From Nocardioides sp. (GTDB lineage: Bacteria; Actinomycetota; Actinomycetes; Propionibacteriales; Nocardioidaceae), in the NCBI GenBank assembly GCA_025924815.1, contig JAICHQ010000004.1:18331-82330 (forward strand): a stretch of 64,000 nucleotides of DNA, read 5' to 3'. Below the pieces are notes generated by a model that did not search any database, was not told the origin of the DNA, and was given only the letters and a program-made list of their open reading frames with translations. Below are positions 44,501-53,144 of the stretch, one piece after another (position 1 is the stretch's first letter; each line of letters opens with the position of its first letter). Both the position numbers and the translations under genes were made by a program.

Positions 44501-45277
44501 ATGCGCGTCGCACTGATGGTCACGTGTGTGAACGACGCGTTGTTCCCCGGCGTCGGTCGTGCCGTGGTCACCGTGCTGGAGCGCCTCGGGGTCGAGGTCG
44601 AGTTCCCGGAGGCCCAGACCTGCTGCGGACAGCCGATGGTCAACACCGGGTATCTCGACGAGGCGGTGCCCGCGGTGCGCAGCTTCGTCGCGGCGTTCGC
44701 CGGGTACGACGCCGTGGTGGCGCCGTCGGGATCCTGTGCCGGCTCCGCACGGCACCAGCACGGGATGGTGGCCGAGCGGGCCCGGGACGCCCGCCTCCAC
44801 GAGGCGGTCACCGAGCTCGGGCCGAAGGTCCACGAGCTCAGCGAGTTCCTGGTCGACGTGCTCGGTGTGACCGACGTCGGTGCGTCGTTCCCGCACCGCG
44901 TCACCTACCACCCGACCTGTCACTCGCTACGGCTCCTGGGCGTGGGCGACCGGCCCCGGCGACTCCTCGAGGCCGTGCGCGGGCTGGAGCTGGTGGACCT
45001 TCCGGCTGCGGAGGAGTGCTGCGGCTTCGGGGGCACGTTCGCGGTGAAGAACCCCGACCTCTCGGTCGCGATGGGGGCGGACAAGGCACGACACGTCCGC
45101 GAGACCGACGCCGAGGTGCTCGTCGCCGGCGACAGCTCCTGCCTGATGCACGTCGGCGGCGTCCTCTCGCGCGAGCGCTCCGGCGTCCGGGTGATGCACC
45201 TGGCCGAGGTGCTGGCGTCCACGTCGTCCACGCCGGTGCTCCCGACGGGTTCGACCGACGAGGTGGACCACCCATGA
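44501..45277 (+). CDS. lutA: L-lactate utilisation protein LutA-like (CCG domains)
   Basis: 258-residue iron-sulfur/heterodisulfide-reductase-like subunit of the LutABC L-lactate oxidation system. Two CCG motifs are visible: PEAQTCCGQPMVNTG and PAAEECCGFGGTFAVKNPDLS, with further cysteines in APSGSCAGSARHQH, THPTCHSLRLLG-like YHPTCHSL, and GDSSCLMHVGG. The ATG at 44501 (MRVALMVTC) fits the conserved N-terminus better than the track start at 44489. A CATGAT box lies seven bases upstream. It overlaps lutB by four bases (ATGA), so the three genes form a coupled operon. It would pass electrons from lactate to the respiratory chain. Confidence 0.93.
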   Translation: MRVALMVTCVNDALFPGVGRAVVTVLERLGVEVEFPEAQTCCGQPMVNTGYLDEAVPAVRSFVAAFAGYDAVVAPSGSCAGSARHQHGMVAERARDARLHEAVTELGPKVHELSEFLVDVLGVTDVGASFPHRVTYHPTCHSLRLLGVGDRPRRLLEAVRGLELVDLPAAEECCGFGGTFAVKNPDLSVAMGADKARHVRETDAEVLVAGDSSCLMHVGGVLSRERSGVRVMHLAEVLASTSSTPVLPTGSTDEVDHP

Positions 45278-46743
45278 CCGCGACCTTCGTCGGGATGCCG
45301 GCCTTCCCCGTGGCGGCTCGCGACGCGTTGGCCGACACCCAGCTGCGCCACAACCTGGCGCAGGCGACCCACACGATCCGCGACAAGCGGGCGCGCGTGA
45401 TCGACGAGCTGCCGGAGTGGGAGGAGCTCCGTCAGGCGGGTGCCGACCTCAAGGACGCGGCGCTGCTGCGGCTGGACGAGCATCTGGTGCGGCTCGAGGA
45501 GTCGCTGACCGCCGCGGGGGCCGTGGTGCACTGGGCCCGCGACGCCGCCGAGGCGTGCCGGATCGTCGCCGACGTCGCGACGGCCCGCGGCGCCGACGAG
45601 GTCGTCAAGGTGAAGTCGATGGTCACCCAGGAGATCGGCCTCAACGAGGCGCTCGCGGCGGAGGGCATCTCCGCCTGGGAGACCGACCTGGCCGAGCTGA
45701 TCGTCCAGCTCGGCGACGACCTGCCCTCGCACATCCTGGTGCCCGCGATCCACCGCAACCGCGCGGAGATCCGCGAGATCTTCCGCTCCCGGATGGGTGC
45801 CTCCGGTCGGTCCGCACCGGACGACCTGACCGACGACCCGGGCGAGCTCGCCAACGCCGCCCGGCTGCACCTGCGGGAGAAGTTCCTGCGTGCGAAGGTC
45901 GGGGTCTCGGGTGCCAACTTCGCGGTCGCCGAGACCGGAACCCTGGTGGTCGTCGAGTCCGAGGGAAACGGCCGGATGTGCCTGACGCTGCCCGAGGTGC
46001 TGATCTCCGTGGTCGGCATCGAGAAGGTGGTGCCCACATTCGCGGACCTCGACGTCTTCCTGCGTCTGCTCCCGCGCTCCTCGACGGGTGAGCGGATGAA
46101 CCCCTACACGTCGATGTGGACCGGGGTCACACCCGGAGACGGGCCGCAGGAGGTGCACGTCGTGCTTCTCGACAACGGCCGCACCCGCGCGCTCGCCGAT
46201 CGCGTCGGCCGCCAGGCGCTGCGCTGCATCCGTTGCTCCGCCTGCCTCAACGTCTGCCCGGTGTACGAACGGGTCGGCGGCCACGCATACGGCTCGGTCT
46301 ACCCAGGCCCGATCGGCGCGATCCTCAACCCTTTGCTGCGCGGGGTGGGCCACGACTCCCAGGTCGACTCCCTGCCTTACGCCTCGACGCTGTGCGGCGC
46401 GTGCTACGAGGTGTGCCCGGTCAAGATCGACATCCCGTCGGTGCTGGTGGACCTGCGGACGCAGGTCGTCGACTCGCGACGGGGTCGGTTGCCGGGGGTC
46501 GAGGCCCTGACGATGCGCTCCGCCGGCTGGACCTTCTCCGATGCGGGGCGGCTGGCGCGGGCGGAGCGCGTCTCGGGCCTGGCCGGCCGGGTCTGGAGCC
46601 GTGTCGGTCGTACGTCCCTCCCGGGCGGCCGGTGGGCCTTGGGGATGCTGCCCGGTCCCGGGGCGGCCTGGACCTCCGCGCGCGACCTCCCGGCACCGCC
46701 CCGCGAGTCGTTCCGGGCCTGGTGGCGGAGGACCCGCTCGTGA
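45274..46743 (+). CDS. lutB: L-lactate utilisation iron-sulfur protein LutB-like
   Basis: 489-residue subunit of the lactate oxidation complex. The N-terminal LUD-type domain (about 50-290) contains VKVKSMVTQEIGLNEALAAEGI, ETDLAELIVQLGDDLPSHILVPAIH and GANFAVAETGTLVVVESEGNGR. The C-terminal part has two 4Fe-4S cluster motifs: CIRCSACLNVCPVY and CGACYEVCPVKIDIP. The order and length match LutB. It starts at the ATG at 45274, overlapping lutA by four bases, and its stop overlaps the GTG of lutC by four bases (GTGA). The track's ORF from 44284 is an upstream extension over lutA. Confidence 0.95.
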   Translation: MTATFVGMPAFPVAARDALADTQLRHNLAQATHTIRDKRARVIDELPEWEELRQAGADLKDAALLRLDEHLVRLEESLTAAGAVVHWARDAAEACRIVADVATARGADEVVKVKSMVTQEIGLNEALAAEGISAWETDLAELIVQLGDDLPSHILVPAIHRNRAEIREIFRSRMGASGRSAPDDLTDDPGELANAARLHLREKFLRAKVGVSGANFAVAETGTLVVVESEGNGRMCLTLPEVLISVVGIEKVVPTFADLDVFLRLLPRSSTGERMNPYTSMWTGVTPGDGPQEVHVVLLDNGRTRALADRVGRQALRCIRCSACLNVCPVYERVGGHAYGSVYPGPIGAILNPLLRGVGHDSQVDSLPYASTLCGACYEVCPVKIDIPSVLVDLRTQVVDSRRGRLPGVEALTMRSAGWTFSDAGRLARAERVSGLAGRVWSRVGRTSLPGGRWALGMLPGPGAAWTSARDLPAPPRESFRAWWRRTRS

Positions 46744-47342
46744 GTGCGCGGGAGGAGATCCTGGCCCGGGTCAGGACCGCCCTGGCGGGGGTGCCCGATC
46801 CACCCGCCGCCGCGGTGCCGCGGCGTACGGCTGCGGCGGATGACGACGTCGTGGCCCTGTTCTGCGAGCGGGTCGCCGACTACCGGGCCCGGGTCGAGCG
46901 GTGCCCCGCGGCGGAGCTCGACGGACGGGTCCGTGCCGCGCTGCCCGAGGGCGCGCGCGTCGTCGTGCCGGCCGGCCTCGACCTCGACGTCCCGGGCGCG
47001 GTCGTCGACGACGGTCTCTCAGCCGCCCGGCTGGACGCGATGGAGGCCGTCGTCAGCCGCGCCCGGCTCGGGATCGCCGAGACCGGCACGATCGTCCTGG
47101 ACCACGGGCCGGGCCAGGGACGGCGAGCCCTCAGCCTGGTGCCCGACCACCACGTCTGCGTCGTCGACGCCTCCCAGGTGGTCGCCGACGTCCCGGACGC
47201 GATGGACCTCCTCGACGGGGCCGGCGTCCTGACCTGGATCAGCGGGCCGTCGGCCACCAGCGACATCGAGCTCGACCGGGTCGAGGGCGTCCACGGGCCG
47301 CGGCGCCTGCACGTGATCGTGGTGGGGGACACGGCCGAGTAG
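46740..47342 (+). CDS. lutC: L-lactate utilisation protein LutC-like (LUD domain)
   Basis: 200-residue third subunit of the LutABC system, a single LUD domain. Visible: SAREEILARVRTALAGVPDPP at the N-terminus, VVSRARLGIAETGTIVLDHGPGQGRRALSLVPDHHVCVVDASQVVADVPDAM, and the closing WISGPSATSDIELDRVEGVHGPRRLHVIVVG, which is the family signature. The GTG start is fixed by the four-base overlap with lutB. No LldP-type lactate permease or regulator (LutR) is adjacent. The operon is followed by the short protein at 47389, which has its own promoter. Confidence 0.93.
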   Translation: MSAREEILARVRTALAGVPDPPAAAVPRRTAAADDDVVALFCERVADYRARVERCPAAELDGRVRAALPEGARVVVPAGLDLDVPGAVVDDGLSAARLDAMEAVVSRARLGIAETGTIVLDHGPGQGRRALSLVPDHHVCVVDASQVVADVPDAMDLLDGAGVLTWISGPSATSDIELDRVEGVHGPRRLHVIVVGDTAE

Positions 47343-47375
47343 GCCGACAACTCGCGCGGACGGCGCCCCGAGGTG

Positions 47376-47391
47376 GATAATCGAGGTGATG
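47376..47391 (+). promoter_or_regulatory. Leaderless -10 box of the 72-residue protein gene
   Basis: GATAAT, seven bases, then ATG, 34 bases after the lutC stop. It favours the ATG over the GTG one codon earlier. Confidence 0.45.
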
Positions 47392-47607
47392 ACTACCTCA
47401 GCAGCACCCAGACGGCATCTGGCCAGCAGCCCGTTCAAACCGGATCCGGAGCCCACGATCGAGCACTACGAAGTCGACGACCTGGTGTCGCACGACTCCT
47501 ACGGCATGGGACGCGTCCTCCACGTGGAAGGCGCCGCGGTGACGGTCGACTTCCGCTCGCAGACCGTCCGAATCCCGAGCCCGTTCCACAAGATGGCCAA
47601 GCTGTAG
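47389..47607 (+). CDS. Small conserved-looking protein, possible SH3/CarD-like fold
   Basis: 72-residue protein. After a disordered N-terminus (MTTSAAPRRHLASSPFKPDPEPT) comes a compact beta-rich part: YEVDDLVSHDSYGMGRVLHVEGAAVTVDFRSQTVRIPSPFHKMAKL. The phrase VSHDSYGMGRVLHVEG resembles the first strand pair of CarD/TRCF-type RNA-polymerase interaction domains and Tudor-like small barrels, but it is too short for a firm assignment. It is convergent with the regX3-like gene, eight bases between stops. The apparent leaderless promoter supports expression. The function is not known to me. Confidence 0.65.
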   Translation: MTTSAAPRRHLASSPFKPDPEPTIEHYEVDDLVSHDSYGMGRVLHVEGAAVTVDFRSQTVRIPSPFHKMAKL

Positions 47608-47615
47608 CCAGGCCC

Positions 47616-48293
47616 TCACAGGTCGAGCTTGTAGCCCAGCCCGCGCACGGTGACCAACATCGCCGGGTGTGACGGGTCGGGCTCCAGTTTCGCGCGCAGT
47701 CGCTTGACGTGGACGTCGAGGGTCTTGGTGTCGCCGACATAGTCCGAGCCCCAGACCCGGTCGATGAGCTGTCCGCGGGTCAGCACGCGCCCGGGGTTGC
47801 GCAAGAACAGCTCGAGCAGCTCGAACTCCTTCAGCGGCAGCCGCTGCGGCTTCCCGTCCACCGTGACGACGTGCCGCTCGACGTCCATCCGCACCGGGCC
47901 GGCCTCGAGGGTCGTCGGCGCGAGATCGGGCTCCGTGCCACGACGCAGAACGGCCCTGATCCGCGCCACCAGCTCCCGTGGTGAGTACGGCTTGGTCACG
48001 TAGTCGTCCGCGCCGAGCTCCAGGCCGACGATCTTGTCGACCTCGTCGTCCTTGGCGCTGACCATGATCACCGGCACCTGCGAGACCGCTCGGATCCGGC
48101 GGCAGACCTCGGTGCCGGGCAGGCCCGGCAGCATCAGGTCGAGCAGCACGATGTCGGCGCCGTTGCGGTCGAACTCCGAGAGCGCGTCCGGGCCGGTGGC
48201 GGCCAGGGACACGTCGTACCCCTCCTTGCGCAGCAGGTACGACAGCGCGTCGGCGTAGCTCTCCTCGTCCTCGACGACCAGCACTCGCGTCAT
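47616..48293 (-). CDS. regX3: Two-component response regulator RegX3/PhoP-like
   Basis: OmpR/PhoB-type regulator of the phosphate response, 225 residues. Receiver domain: MTRVLVVEDEESYADALSYLL (acidic pair), phospho-acceptor Asp52 in IVLLDLMLPG, Ser in VIMVSAKDD, and Lys in GADDYVTKPYSP. The C-terminal winged helix (about 130-225) has LPLKEFELLELFLRNPGRVLTRGQLIDRVWGSDYVGDTKTLDVHVKRLRAKLE and VRGLGYKLDL. The start ATG at 48293 overlaps the senX3 stop by four bases. The track ORF to 49478 is a shadow extension. Its likely binding site, three PHO-box repeats, lies upstream of senX3 and phoU. The PhoP name used in Streptomyces fits equally well. Confidence 0.96.
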   Translation of the reverse strand: MTRVLVVEDEESYADALSYLLRKEGYDVSLAATGPDALSEFDRNGADIVLLDLMLPGLPGTEVCRRIRAVSQVPVIMVSAKDDEVDKIVGLELGADDYVTKPYSPRELVARIRAVLRRGTEPDLAPTTLEAGPVRMDVERHVVTVDGKPQRLPLKEFELLELFLRNPGRVLTRGQLIDRVWGSDYVGDTKTLDVHVKRLRAKLEPDPSHPAMLVTVRGLGYKLDL

Positions 48294-49423
48294 GTCGGGT
48301 ACTCCTCTTGCCGGGATCGGGGGAGGGACACCGTGAAGGTCGAGCCCTGGCCCTCCAGGGACCAGACGCGCACGTCGCCTCCGTGGGTGGCCGCGACGTG
48401 CTTGACGATCGACAGTCCGAGGCCGGTGCCGCCGGTGGACCGGTGCCGGGCCGGGTCGACGCGGTAGAAGCGCTCGAAGATGCGGTCCTGCTCGTCCTGC
48501 GGGATGCCGATGCCCTGGTCGACCACCGAGATCTCGACCATGTCCTCGTGGGCCTTGGTCGAGACGAGCACGGTCGAGTCGCTGCCGGAGTAGGCCACGG
48601 CGTTCGCGACGAGGTTGGTGATGGCTGCGGACACCTGCTCCTCGTTGCCGAAGACGGTGAGCCCGGAGGTACCACCGGTGACGACCGAGATGTTCTTGTT
48701 CTCGGCGTCCGTGACGGTGGCGTCGACGGACCTCTTGACGACGTCGTCGACCTGCACGACCGCGGGTGCCTCGAGCGGCTCGTCGCCCTGGAGGCGGGAG
48801 AGCTCGATGATCTGCTGGACCATCCGTGAGAGGCGGTCGCTCTCGGTGAGCATCCGCCCCGCGAACCGCTCGACGGCCACCGGGTCGTCCGAGGCGTCGC
48901 CGACGGCCTCCGCCAGCAGCCTGATCGCACCGACCGGGGTCTTGAGCTCGTGGGAGACGTTCGCGACGAAGTCGCGGCGCACCGCCTCCACGCGCCGTTC
49001 GCGGGTGCGGTCCTCGACGAGGACGAGCACCAGGCGCGAGCTCAGCTGCGCCACGCGTGCGGTGACGGTGCGTGGCGGGCCACTCGGGCGCGGCAGGGTC
49101 AGCTCGGTCTCGCGGATCTGACCGTCGCGGCGCACGTCGTGGACAAGGTCGGCGAGCTCGGGGGAGACCAGCCGATGGCCGCGCACCAGGCCGAACGAGA
49201 GCGCGGGTGCCGACGCCTTGAGCACCTCGTCGTCGTCGTCGACCACGACGGCGCTCGAACGCAGCACGGACAGCACGGTGGCGACGCCGGCCGGCAGGGT
49301 CGGCTCGTCGCGGGGCGCTGCGGCTGACTGCTGGCGCTCGCTGACGTGCCAGGCCAGCACGGCACCGCCGGCGACGATGGCCCCGATGAGCACGGCGACA
49401 AAAGCCTGCGTCGTGGGGCTCAC
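48290..49423 (-). CDS. senX3: Sensor histidine kinase SenX3/PhoR-like
   Basis: 377-residue membrane kinase paired with RegX3. One N-terminal membrane helix (FVAVLIGAIVAGGAVLAWHV) is followed by a PAS-like domain (about 45-140). The H-box is FVANVSHELKTPVGAIRLLAEAV with His158. The catalytic ATPase domain has the N-box FGNEEQVSAAITNLVANAVAYS, the G1 box VVDQGIGIPQDEQDRIFERFYRVD, and the G2 box STGGTGLGLSIVKHVAATHGG. The single helix and lack of a large periplasmic sensor match SenX3, which senses phosphate through the PhoU/Pst system. The start is GTG at 49423. It is divergent from phoU across a PHO box. Confidence 0.95.
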   Translation of the reverse strand: MSPTTQAFVAVLIGAIVAGGAVLAWHVSERQQSAAAPRDEPTLPAGVATVLSVLRSSAVVVDDDDEVLKASAPALSFGLVRGHRLVSPELADLVHDVRRDGQIRETELTLPRPSGPPRTVTARVAQLSSRLVLVLVEDRTRERRVEAVRRDFVANVSHELKTPVGAIRLLAEAVGDASDDPVAVERFAGRMLTESDRLSRMVQQIIELSRLQGDEPLEAPAVVQVDDVVKRSVDATVTDAENKNISVVTGGTSGLTVFGNEEQVSAAITNLVANAVAYSGSDSTVLVSTKAHEDMVEISVVDQGIGIPQDEQDRIFERFYRVDPARHRSTGGTGLGLSIVKHVAATHGGDVRVWSLEGQGSTFTVSLPRSRQEEYPT

Positions 49424-49472
49424 ACCCAGAGCGTACGCACCCGACGCCGCTCGTCGGTCTCCACGACCGGGT

Positions 49473-49505
49473 GCTCACGGACTGTTCACGGGGCGTTCAC
49501 CGCCC
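49473..49505 (+). promoter_or_regulatory. PHO box: three 11-bp direct repeats
   Basis: Three adjacent 11-base units beginning GCTCAC, GTTCAC and GTTCAC (for example GTTCACGGGGC, GTTCACCGCCC), the classic arrangement bound by PhoP/RegX3 in actinobacteria. It lies between divergent senX3 and phoU and suggests autoregulation. Confidence 0.8.
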
Positions 49506-49531
49506 GACCCCGTCCGGTCACCTTCACCGCC

Positions 49532-49546
49532 TACCGTCGCGGCATG
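49532..49546 (+). promoter_or_regulatory. Leaderless -10 box of phoU
   Basis: TACCGT, six bases, then the phoU ATG. The PHO box ends 26 bases upstream, overlapping the expected -35 region, which suits activation by RegX3. Confidence 0.55.
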
Positions 49547-50200
49547 CGCGAAGCGTTCCACGAGCAGCTGGACTCGATCTTCTCCGACCTCGCCGAGATC
49601 TGTCAGGAGGTGGAGACGGCTGTCCGTCACGCGACCCGGGCACTGCTCGACGGTGACGCGGAGGTCGCCGAGCAGGTGATCGCCGCCGATGCGAACATCG
49701 ACGCGGCCCGAGAGAGGGTCGAGGACACGGCGTTCTCGCTGCTCTCGCTCCAGCAGCCCGTCGCCGGAGACCTCCGCGTCGTGGTCTCGGCGCTGCGCAT
49801 GGTCAGCGAGCTCGAGCGGATGGGTGACCTCTCGGTGCACGTCGCCAAGATCGCGCGACTGCGCGTGCCCGACCTCGCCGTGCCCCGCGAGGCGAGGCCG
49901 ACGATCGCGCGCATGGGGGAGGTCGCCGAGGACATGGTGCGGCGGGTGGCGTCGGTGATCGTCGAGAAGGACGTGGAGGCCGCGATCGAGCTCGGCCGCG
50001 ACGACGAGGAGATGGACCAGCTCCGACGCGGCAGCTTCGCCCAGCTGCTGGGCGAGGACTGGGAGCACGGTGTCGAGTCCGCGGTCGACATCGCTCTCCT
50101 GGGCCGCTACTACGAGCGGATCGCCGACCACGCCGTGTCGGTCGCCAACCGCGTCGTGTTCGCGGTCACCGGCCGGTACCCGGTCGCCCAGGAGGCCTGA
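49544..50200 (+). CDS. phoU: Phosphate signalling regulator PhoU
   Basis: 218-residue all-helical protein of two PhoU repeats, which represses the SenX3 kinase when phosphate is plentiful and controls the Pst transporter. Repeat one: MREAFHEQLDSIFSDLAEICQEVETAVRHATRAL, DANIDAARERVEDTAFSLLSLQQPVAGDLRVVVSALRMVSELERMGDLSVHVAKIAR. Repeat two: RMGEVAEDMVRRVASVIVEKDVEAAIEL and SAVDIALLGRYYERIADHAVSVANRVVF. The metal-binding E/DxxxD motifs (ELERMGD, RYYERIADH) are intact. The start is the ATG at 49544, not the track's 49346. Streptomyces has the same divergent phoU / phoR-phoP layout. Confidence 0.96.
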   Translation: MREAFHEQLDSIFSDLAEICQEVETAVRHATRALLDGDAEVAEQVIAADANIDAARERVEDTAFSLLSLQQPVAGDLRVVVSALRMVSELERMGDLSVHVAKIARLRVPDLAVPREARPTIARMGEVAEDMVRRVASVIVEKDVEAAIELGRDDEEMDQLRRGSFAQLLGEDWEHGVESAVDIALLGRYYERIADHAVSVANRVVFAVTGRYPVAQEA

Positions 50201-50222
50201 GCGCCCCGGCGGCCGACGGGTA

Positions 50223-50966
50223 CTAGCGGCCCTGCTGCGCCACCGCCGCCGCGGCTTCCGCGGCGGCGTCGGGGTCGAGGTACCGACCACCTCGGACGAC
50301 CGGCCTCAGGTCGTCGTCGAGCTCGTAGACCAGCGGCATCCCGGTGGGGATGTTGAGCCCGGCGATGTCGTCGTCGCTGATGTCGTCGAGATGCTTCACG
50401 ATCGCCCGCAGGCTGTTGCCGTGCGCGGCCACGAGCACGGTGCGCCCCGATCGCAGGTCGTCGGCCATCGGCCCGCCCCAGTAGGGGAGCAGGCGCCCGA
50501 TGACGTCCTTCAGGCACTCGGCCCGGGGTAGCTCGTCGCCGAGGTCGGCGTAGCGGACGTCGTGGGCCTGCGAGTACTCGTCGTCGTCGTCCAGCGGTGG
50601 CGGGGGGACGTCGAAGGATCGGCGCCAGAGCATGAACTGCTCCTCGCCGTACTGCCTGAGGGTCTCCCTCTTGTCCTTGCCCTGGAGCGCTCCGTAGTGA
50701 CGTTCGTTGAGCCGCCAGCTGCGCCGCACGGGGATCCAGTGCCGGTCGGCGACGTCGAGACCGATCGCGGCGGTGCTGATCGCGCGACGCAGCAGTGAGG
50801 TGTGGACGACGTCCGGCAGGATGCCGGCGTCCCGCAGCTGCTCACCACCCACCCGCGCCTCGTCACGACCCCGGTCCGACAGCGCCACGTCGACCCATCC
50901 TGTGAAGAGGTTCTCGGCGTTCCAGAGGCTCTCGCCGTGGCGGAGCAGGACGAGCGTGTGGGGCAT
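50223..50966 (-). CDS. gpmA: 2,3-bisphosphoglycerate-dependent phosphoglycerate mutase
   Basis: Glycolytic enzyme interconverting 3- and 2-phosphoglycerate, 247 residues, usual length. The phosphohistidine motif [29 protein letters not shown] is at the N-terminus, followed by [44 protein letters not shown] and the second histidine in [21 protein letters not shown]. The C-terminal [15 protein letters not shown] is typical. It lies within the actinobacterial mshA-gpm-senX3-regX3 neighbourhood, here on the far side of phoU and convergent with it (22 bases between stops). An Ala/Glu-rich tail ([13 protein letters not shown]) ends the protein. Confidence 0.97.
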   Translation of the reverse strand: MPHTLVLLRHGESLWNAENLFTGWVDVALSDRGRDEARVGGEQLRDAGILPDVVHTSLLRRAISTAAIGLDVADRHWIPVRRSWRLNERHYGALQGKDKRETLRQYGEEQFMLWRRSFDVPPPPLDDDDEYSQAHDVRYADLGDELPRAECLKDVIGRLLPYWGGPMADDLRSGRTVLVAAHGNSLRAIVKHLDDISDDDIAGLNIPTGMPLVYELDDDLRPVVRGGRYLDPDAAAEAAAAVAQQGR

Positions 50967-50967
50967 G

Positions 50968-51519
50968 TCAGCTCGAGGAGGGACTCGCCGAGTCGGTGGC
51001 CGTGGGGGAGGTCGACACCGACGGGGACTCGCTCGCCGACGGGGTGGCGACGTCGAGCCCGGCCCACTGCCCGTCGTCGAGGACGACGGGGACGTTCATG
51101 GTGACGTCCTCTCCGTTGTCGAACTGGAAGGAGATGTTGACGAACTGACCTGGGGTGAAGGTGCCGCTGACCGGGATGCCGTTGGTCGCGGCGAGGTTGC
51201 GCAGGCCTCCCGGCTCGAGCGAGAACGGCTGCGCCTCGGCGCTGGCGATGGCGGTGTTGTCGCCGGACGCACTCTGCAGGCTGACGGTCTTGGTCGTGCT
51301 GCCGTTGACGAACGTCGCCACGAACGTGCCCGAGTCGGCCTGCGTGGCGACCACGGCCGCGTTCAGGATGTCGACGGTTCCGTCGCGGTAGTCGACCCCG
51401 GCGGTGATGTTGTTGATGCGGTCGGTCGGATAGTTGAAGCCGCACGCCGTCAGGGCGGCGGTGGCGGCGAGGCCGGCCGCCGCGAGGGCCACGACGCGTC
51501 GCAGGTTCACGGGCGACAC
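50968..51519 (-). CDS. Lipoprotein, possibly copper chaperone (PCuAC)-like
   Basis: 183-residue exported lipoprotein. Signal peptide [21 protein letters not shown] with lipobox LTAC, so Cys26 would be lipidated and the protein anchored to the outer face of the membrane. The mature part is beta-rich ([60 protein letters not shown]), similar in pattern to actinobacterial PCuAC/DUF461-like lipoproteins, but the Met/His copper ligands of PCuAC are not evident. A Ser/Thr/Pro-rich tail (about 155-183) is probably disordered and may be O-glycosylated. It sits one base before the gpmA start on the same strand, so the two are probably co-transcribed. A later GTG at 51510 is another possible start. Confidence 0.75.
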   Translation of the reverse strand: MSPVNLRRVVALAAAGLAATAALTACGFNYPTDRINNITAGVDYRDGTVDILNAAVVATQADSGTFVATFVNGSTTKTVSLQSASGDNTAIASAEAQPFSLEPGGLRNLAATNGIPVSGTFTPGQFVNISFQFDNGEDVTMNVPVVLDDGQWAGLDVATPSASESPSVSTSPTATDSASPSSS

Positions 51520-51576
51520 CTTAGCGGGCGCTGCCGGGGAATCCTCCGGGTGCCACCACGCCGAGGGTCGGGCCGG

Positions 51577-52341
51577 CTATCGGCTCAGCCCCACCGTGCT
51601 CCCGACCACCAGGATCGCCCCGATCATGACCGCGCCGTAGAGGCCGCTGAGCACCAGGAGCCGAGGAGCGCCGACCCGGAGCGCCATCCGGAGGGGCAGG
51701 TGGTGGCGGCCGGCGCGGTTGTCGTCGACCAGGCCGGGCAGCGAGGTGAGGACGTGCACACCGATCCCGAGGAGGGCGGCGGCGACCGTCATCGCGATCG
51801 TGGGCGGGCGGCCGTCCGCGGCGCCGCCCCACCCGCCGTACGAGAGGTACGCCGGGTAGAGCGCGAAGGCGAGCGCCCACGAGAGCCACGACCAGCGACC
51901 TCCGCGCAGGACCCGGTTGCCCAGCATCCCCACGGCCAGGGAGAGCAGGTAGGCCAGCCCCGCGTCGATGCCGCTCGACAGCGCCAGGGGGATCACCAGC
52001 AGGGTGGCACAGGCCAGCGCGAAGGACAGCGTGCCTCGGTGGCGAGGACTCGCGACGAGGGGCTTGGTGGTCCGCCCGTCGGCGGCGTCGGTCCTGGCAT
52101 CGACCAGGTCGTTGTCCCATCCCAGCAGCGACTGCCCGGCCAGGACCGTGACCGCCACCAGGCAGACCTCCCTCGGCGGTCGCCCGGACACCGCGGCGGC
52201 GGCCGCCATCCCGGCGGTCGTGAGAAGCGCCTGGCGGGGGTGGGCCGCCCGGACCAGCAGGACCGGCGTCCAGCGGGCGGCGCCGCGCCCGGGCGGGACC
52301 GGTGTGGCCTCCGGGCCGGGCGGAGCCGACGGCGCTGACAT
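51577..52341 (-). CDS. UbiA-family prenyltransferase-like membrane protein
   Basis: 254-residue membrane protein of the UbiA superfamily. The first Asp-rich motif is in SLLGWDNDLVDARTDAADGRTTKPLV (NDxxDxxxD type, binding the prenyl diphosphate metal). The second Asp-rich region is weak (LPGLVDDNRAGRHHLPLRMA). About seven hydrophobic segments are visible (for example VCLVAVTVLAGQSLLG, LSFALACATLLVIPLAL, AYLLSLAVGMLGNRVL). It would transfer a prenyl group to an aromatic or other acceptor in the membrane; both substrates are unknown. The ATG at 52341 (MSAPSAPPG) was preferred over 52425, which lies far from the conserved part. It is divergent from carD. Confidence 0.78.
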   Translation of the reverse strand: MSAPSAPPGPEATPVPPGRGAARWTPVLLVRAAHPRQALLTTAGMAAAAAVSGRPPREVCLVAVTVLAGQSLLGWDNDLVDARTDAADGRTTKPLVASPRHRGTLSFALACATLLVIPLALSSGIDAGLAYLLSLAVGMLGNRVLRGGRWSWLSWALAFALYPAYLSYGGWGGAADGRPPTIAMTVAAALLGIGVHVLTSLPGLVDDNRAGRHHLPLRMALRVGAPRLLVLSGLYGAVMIGAILVVGSTVGLSR

Positions 52342-52502
52342 GTGCCGCAGTATCCGACATCGCCGTCGCGCGGGGCGTCGTACCGACCCGACACGCCGCA
52401 GGCGGACGCACCCTCCGGAAGGCACATCGGTGGGCCGTCTGTCAAGCCCGCAAACCCCGTCTGACCTGCGACGACGCGAAAGGGGAACGCCCGTGCGCGT
52501 GT

Positions 52503-52508
52503 TAGAAT
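52503..52508 (+). promoter_or_regulatory. -10 box of carD
   Basis: TAGAAT, 30 bases before the carD ATG, implying a short leader of about 23 bases with an AAGAAGGG ribosome site. This differs from most promoters in the window, which appear leaderless. No convincing -35 box is seen. Confidence 0.5.
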
Positions 52509-52538
52509 GGTCACCTAAGAAGGGTGGTACTGAAGAAC

Positions 52539-53024
52539 ATGTCTTTCACCGTGGGCGAAACGGTTGTGTATCCCAATCACGGGGCCGCTGTCATCGAGGA
52601 CATCGAGATGCGGAAGATCAAGGGGGAGGACAAGCAGTATCTCGTCCTTCGGATCGTGGCCCAGCAGGACCTCGTGGTCCGTGTCCCGGCCTGCAACCTC
52701 GACCTCGTCGGCGTGCGCGACGTGGTCGACAAGGAGGGCCTGGACCGCGTCTTCGACATTCTGCGTGCGGCGCACGTGGAGGAGCCGACCAACTGGTCGC
52801 GTCGCTACAAGGCCAATCTCGAGAAGCTGCACAGCGGCGACGTGATGAAGGTCTCCGAGGTCGTGCGCGACCTCTGGCGACGCGAGCGTGACCGCGGGCT
52901 GTCGGCCGGCGAGAAGCGGATGCTGGCCAAGGCGCGCCAGATCCTCGTCTCGGAGCTGGCGCTCGCCGAGAACACCAACGAGGACAAGGCCGAGGCGATC
53001 CTCGACGAGGTCCTGGCCTCCTGA
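52539..53024 (+). CDS. carD: RNA polymerase-binding transcription factor CarD
   Basis: 161-residue essential regulator that binds the RNA polymerase beta subunit and stabilises open promoter complexes. The N-terminal TRCF-like domain begins [39 protein letters not shown]. The C-terminal helical DNA-binding domain has [64 protein letters not shown], including the conserved Trp that wedges the minor groove (NWSRRY). Length matches Mycobacterium CarD. The ATG at 52539 was chosen over the GTG at 52524 by comparison with the family N-terminus. A strong terminator hairpin follows, so it is transcribed alone, unlike genomes where carD leads into ispD. Confidence 0.97.
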   Translation: MSFTVGETVVYPNHGAAVIEDIEMRKIKGEDKQYLVLRIVAQQDLVVRVPACNLDLVGVRDVVDKEGLDRVFDILRAAHVEEPTNWSRRYKANLEKLHSGDVMKVSEVVRDLWRRERDRGLSAGEKRMLAKARQILVSELALAENTNEDKAEAILDEVLAS

Positions 53025-53048
53025 CCTGCTGCTGGAAGCCGGTCGCCG

Positions 53049-53081
53049 AAGGCCCCGCACCACGACGGTGGGCGGGGCCTT
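53049..53081 (+). terminator. Terminator hairpin after carD
   Basis: Perfect ten-base stem AAGGCCCCGC/GCGGGGCCTT, with further pairing in the 13-base loop, 25 bases after the carD stop. Confidence 0.85.
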
Positions 53082-53127
53082 CGCCATGTCCCGGACCGGT
53101 TCGACGGCCCTCCTGCCACGCAGGCCG

Positions 53128-53144
53128 TAGCCTCCTGCGTCATG
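53128..53144 (+). promoter_or_regulatory. Leaderless -10 box of the IspD-like gene
   Basis: TAGCCT, eight bases, then ATG. Confidence 0.4.
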
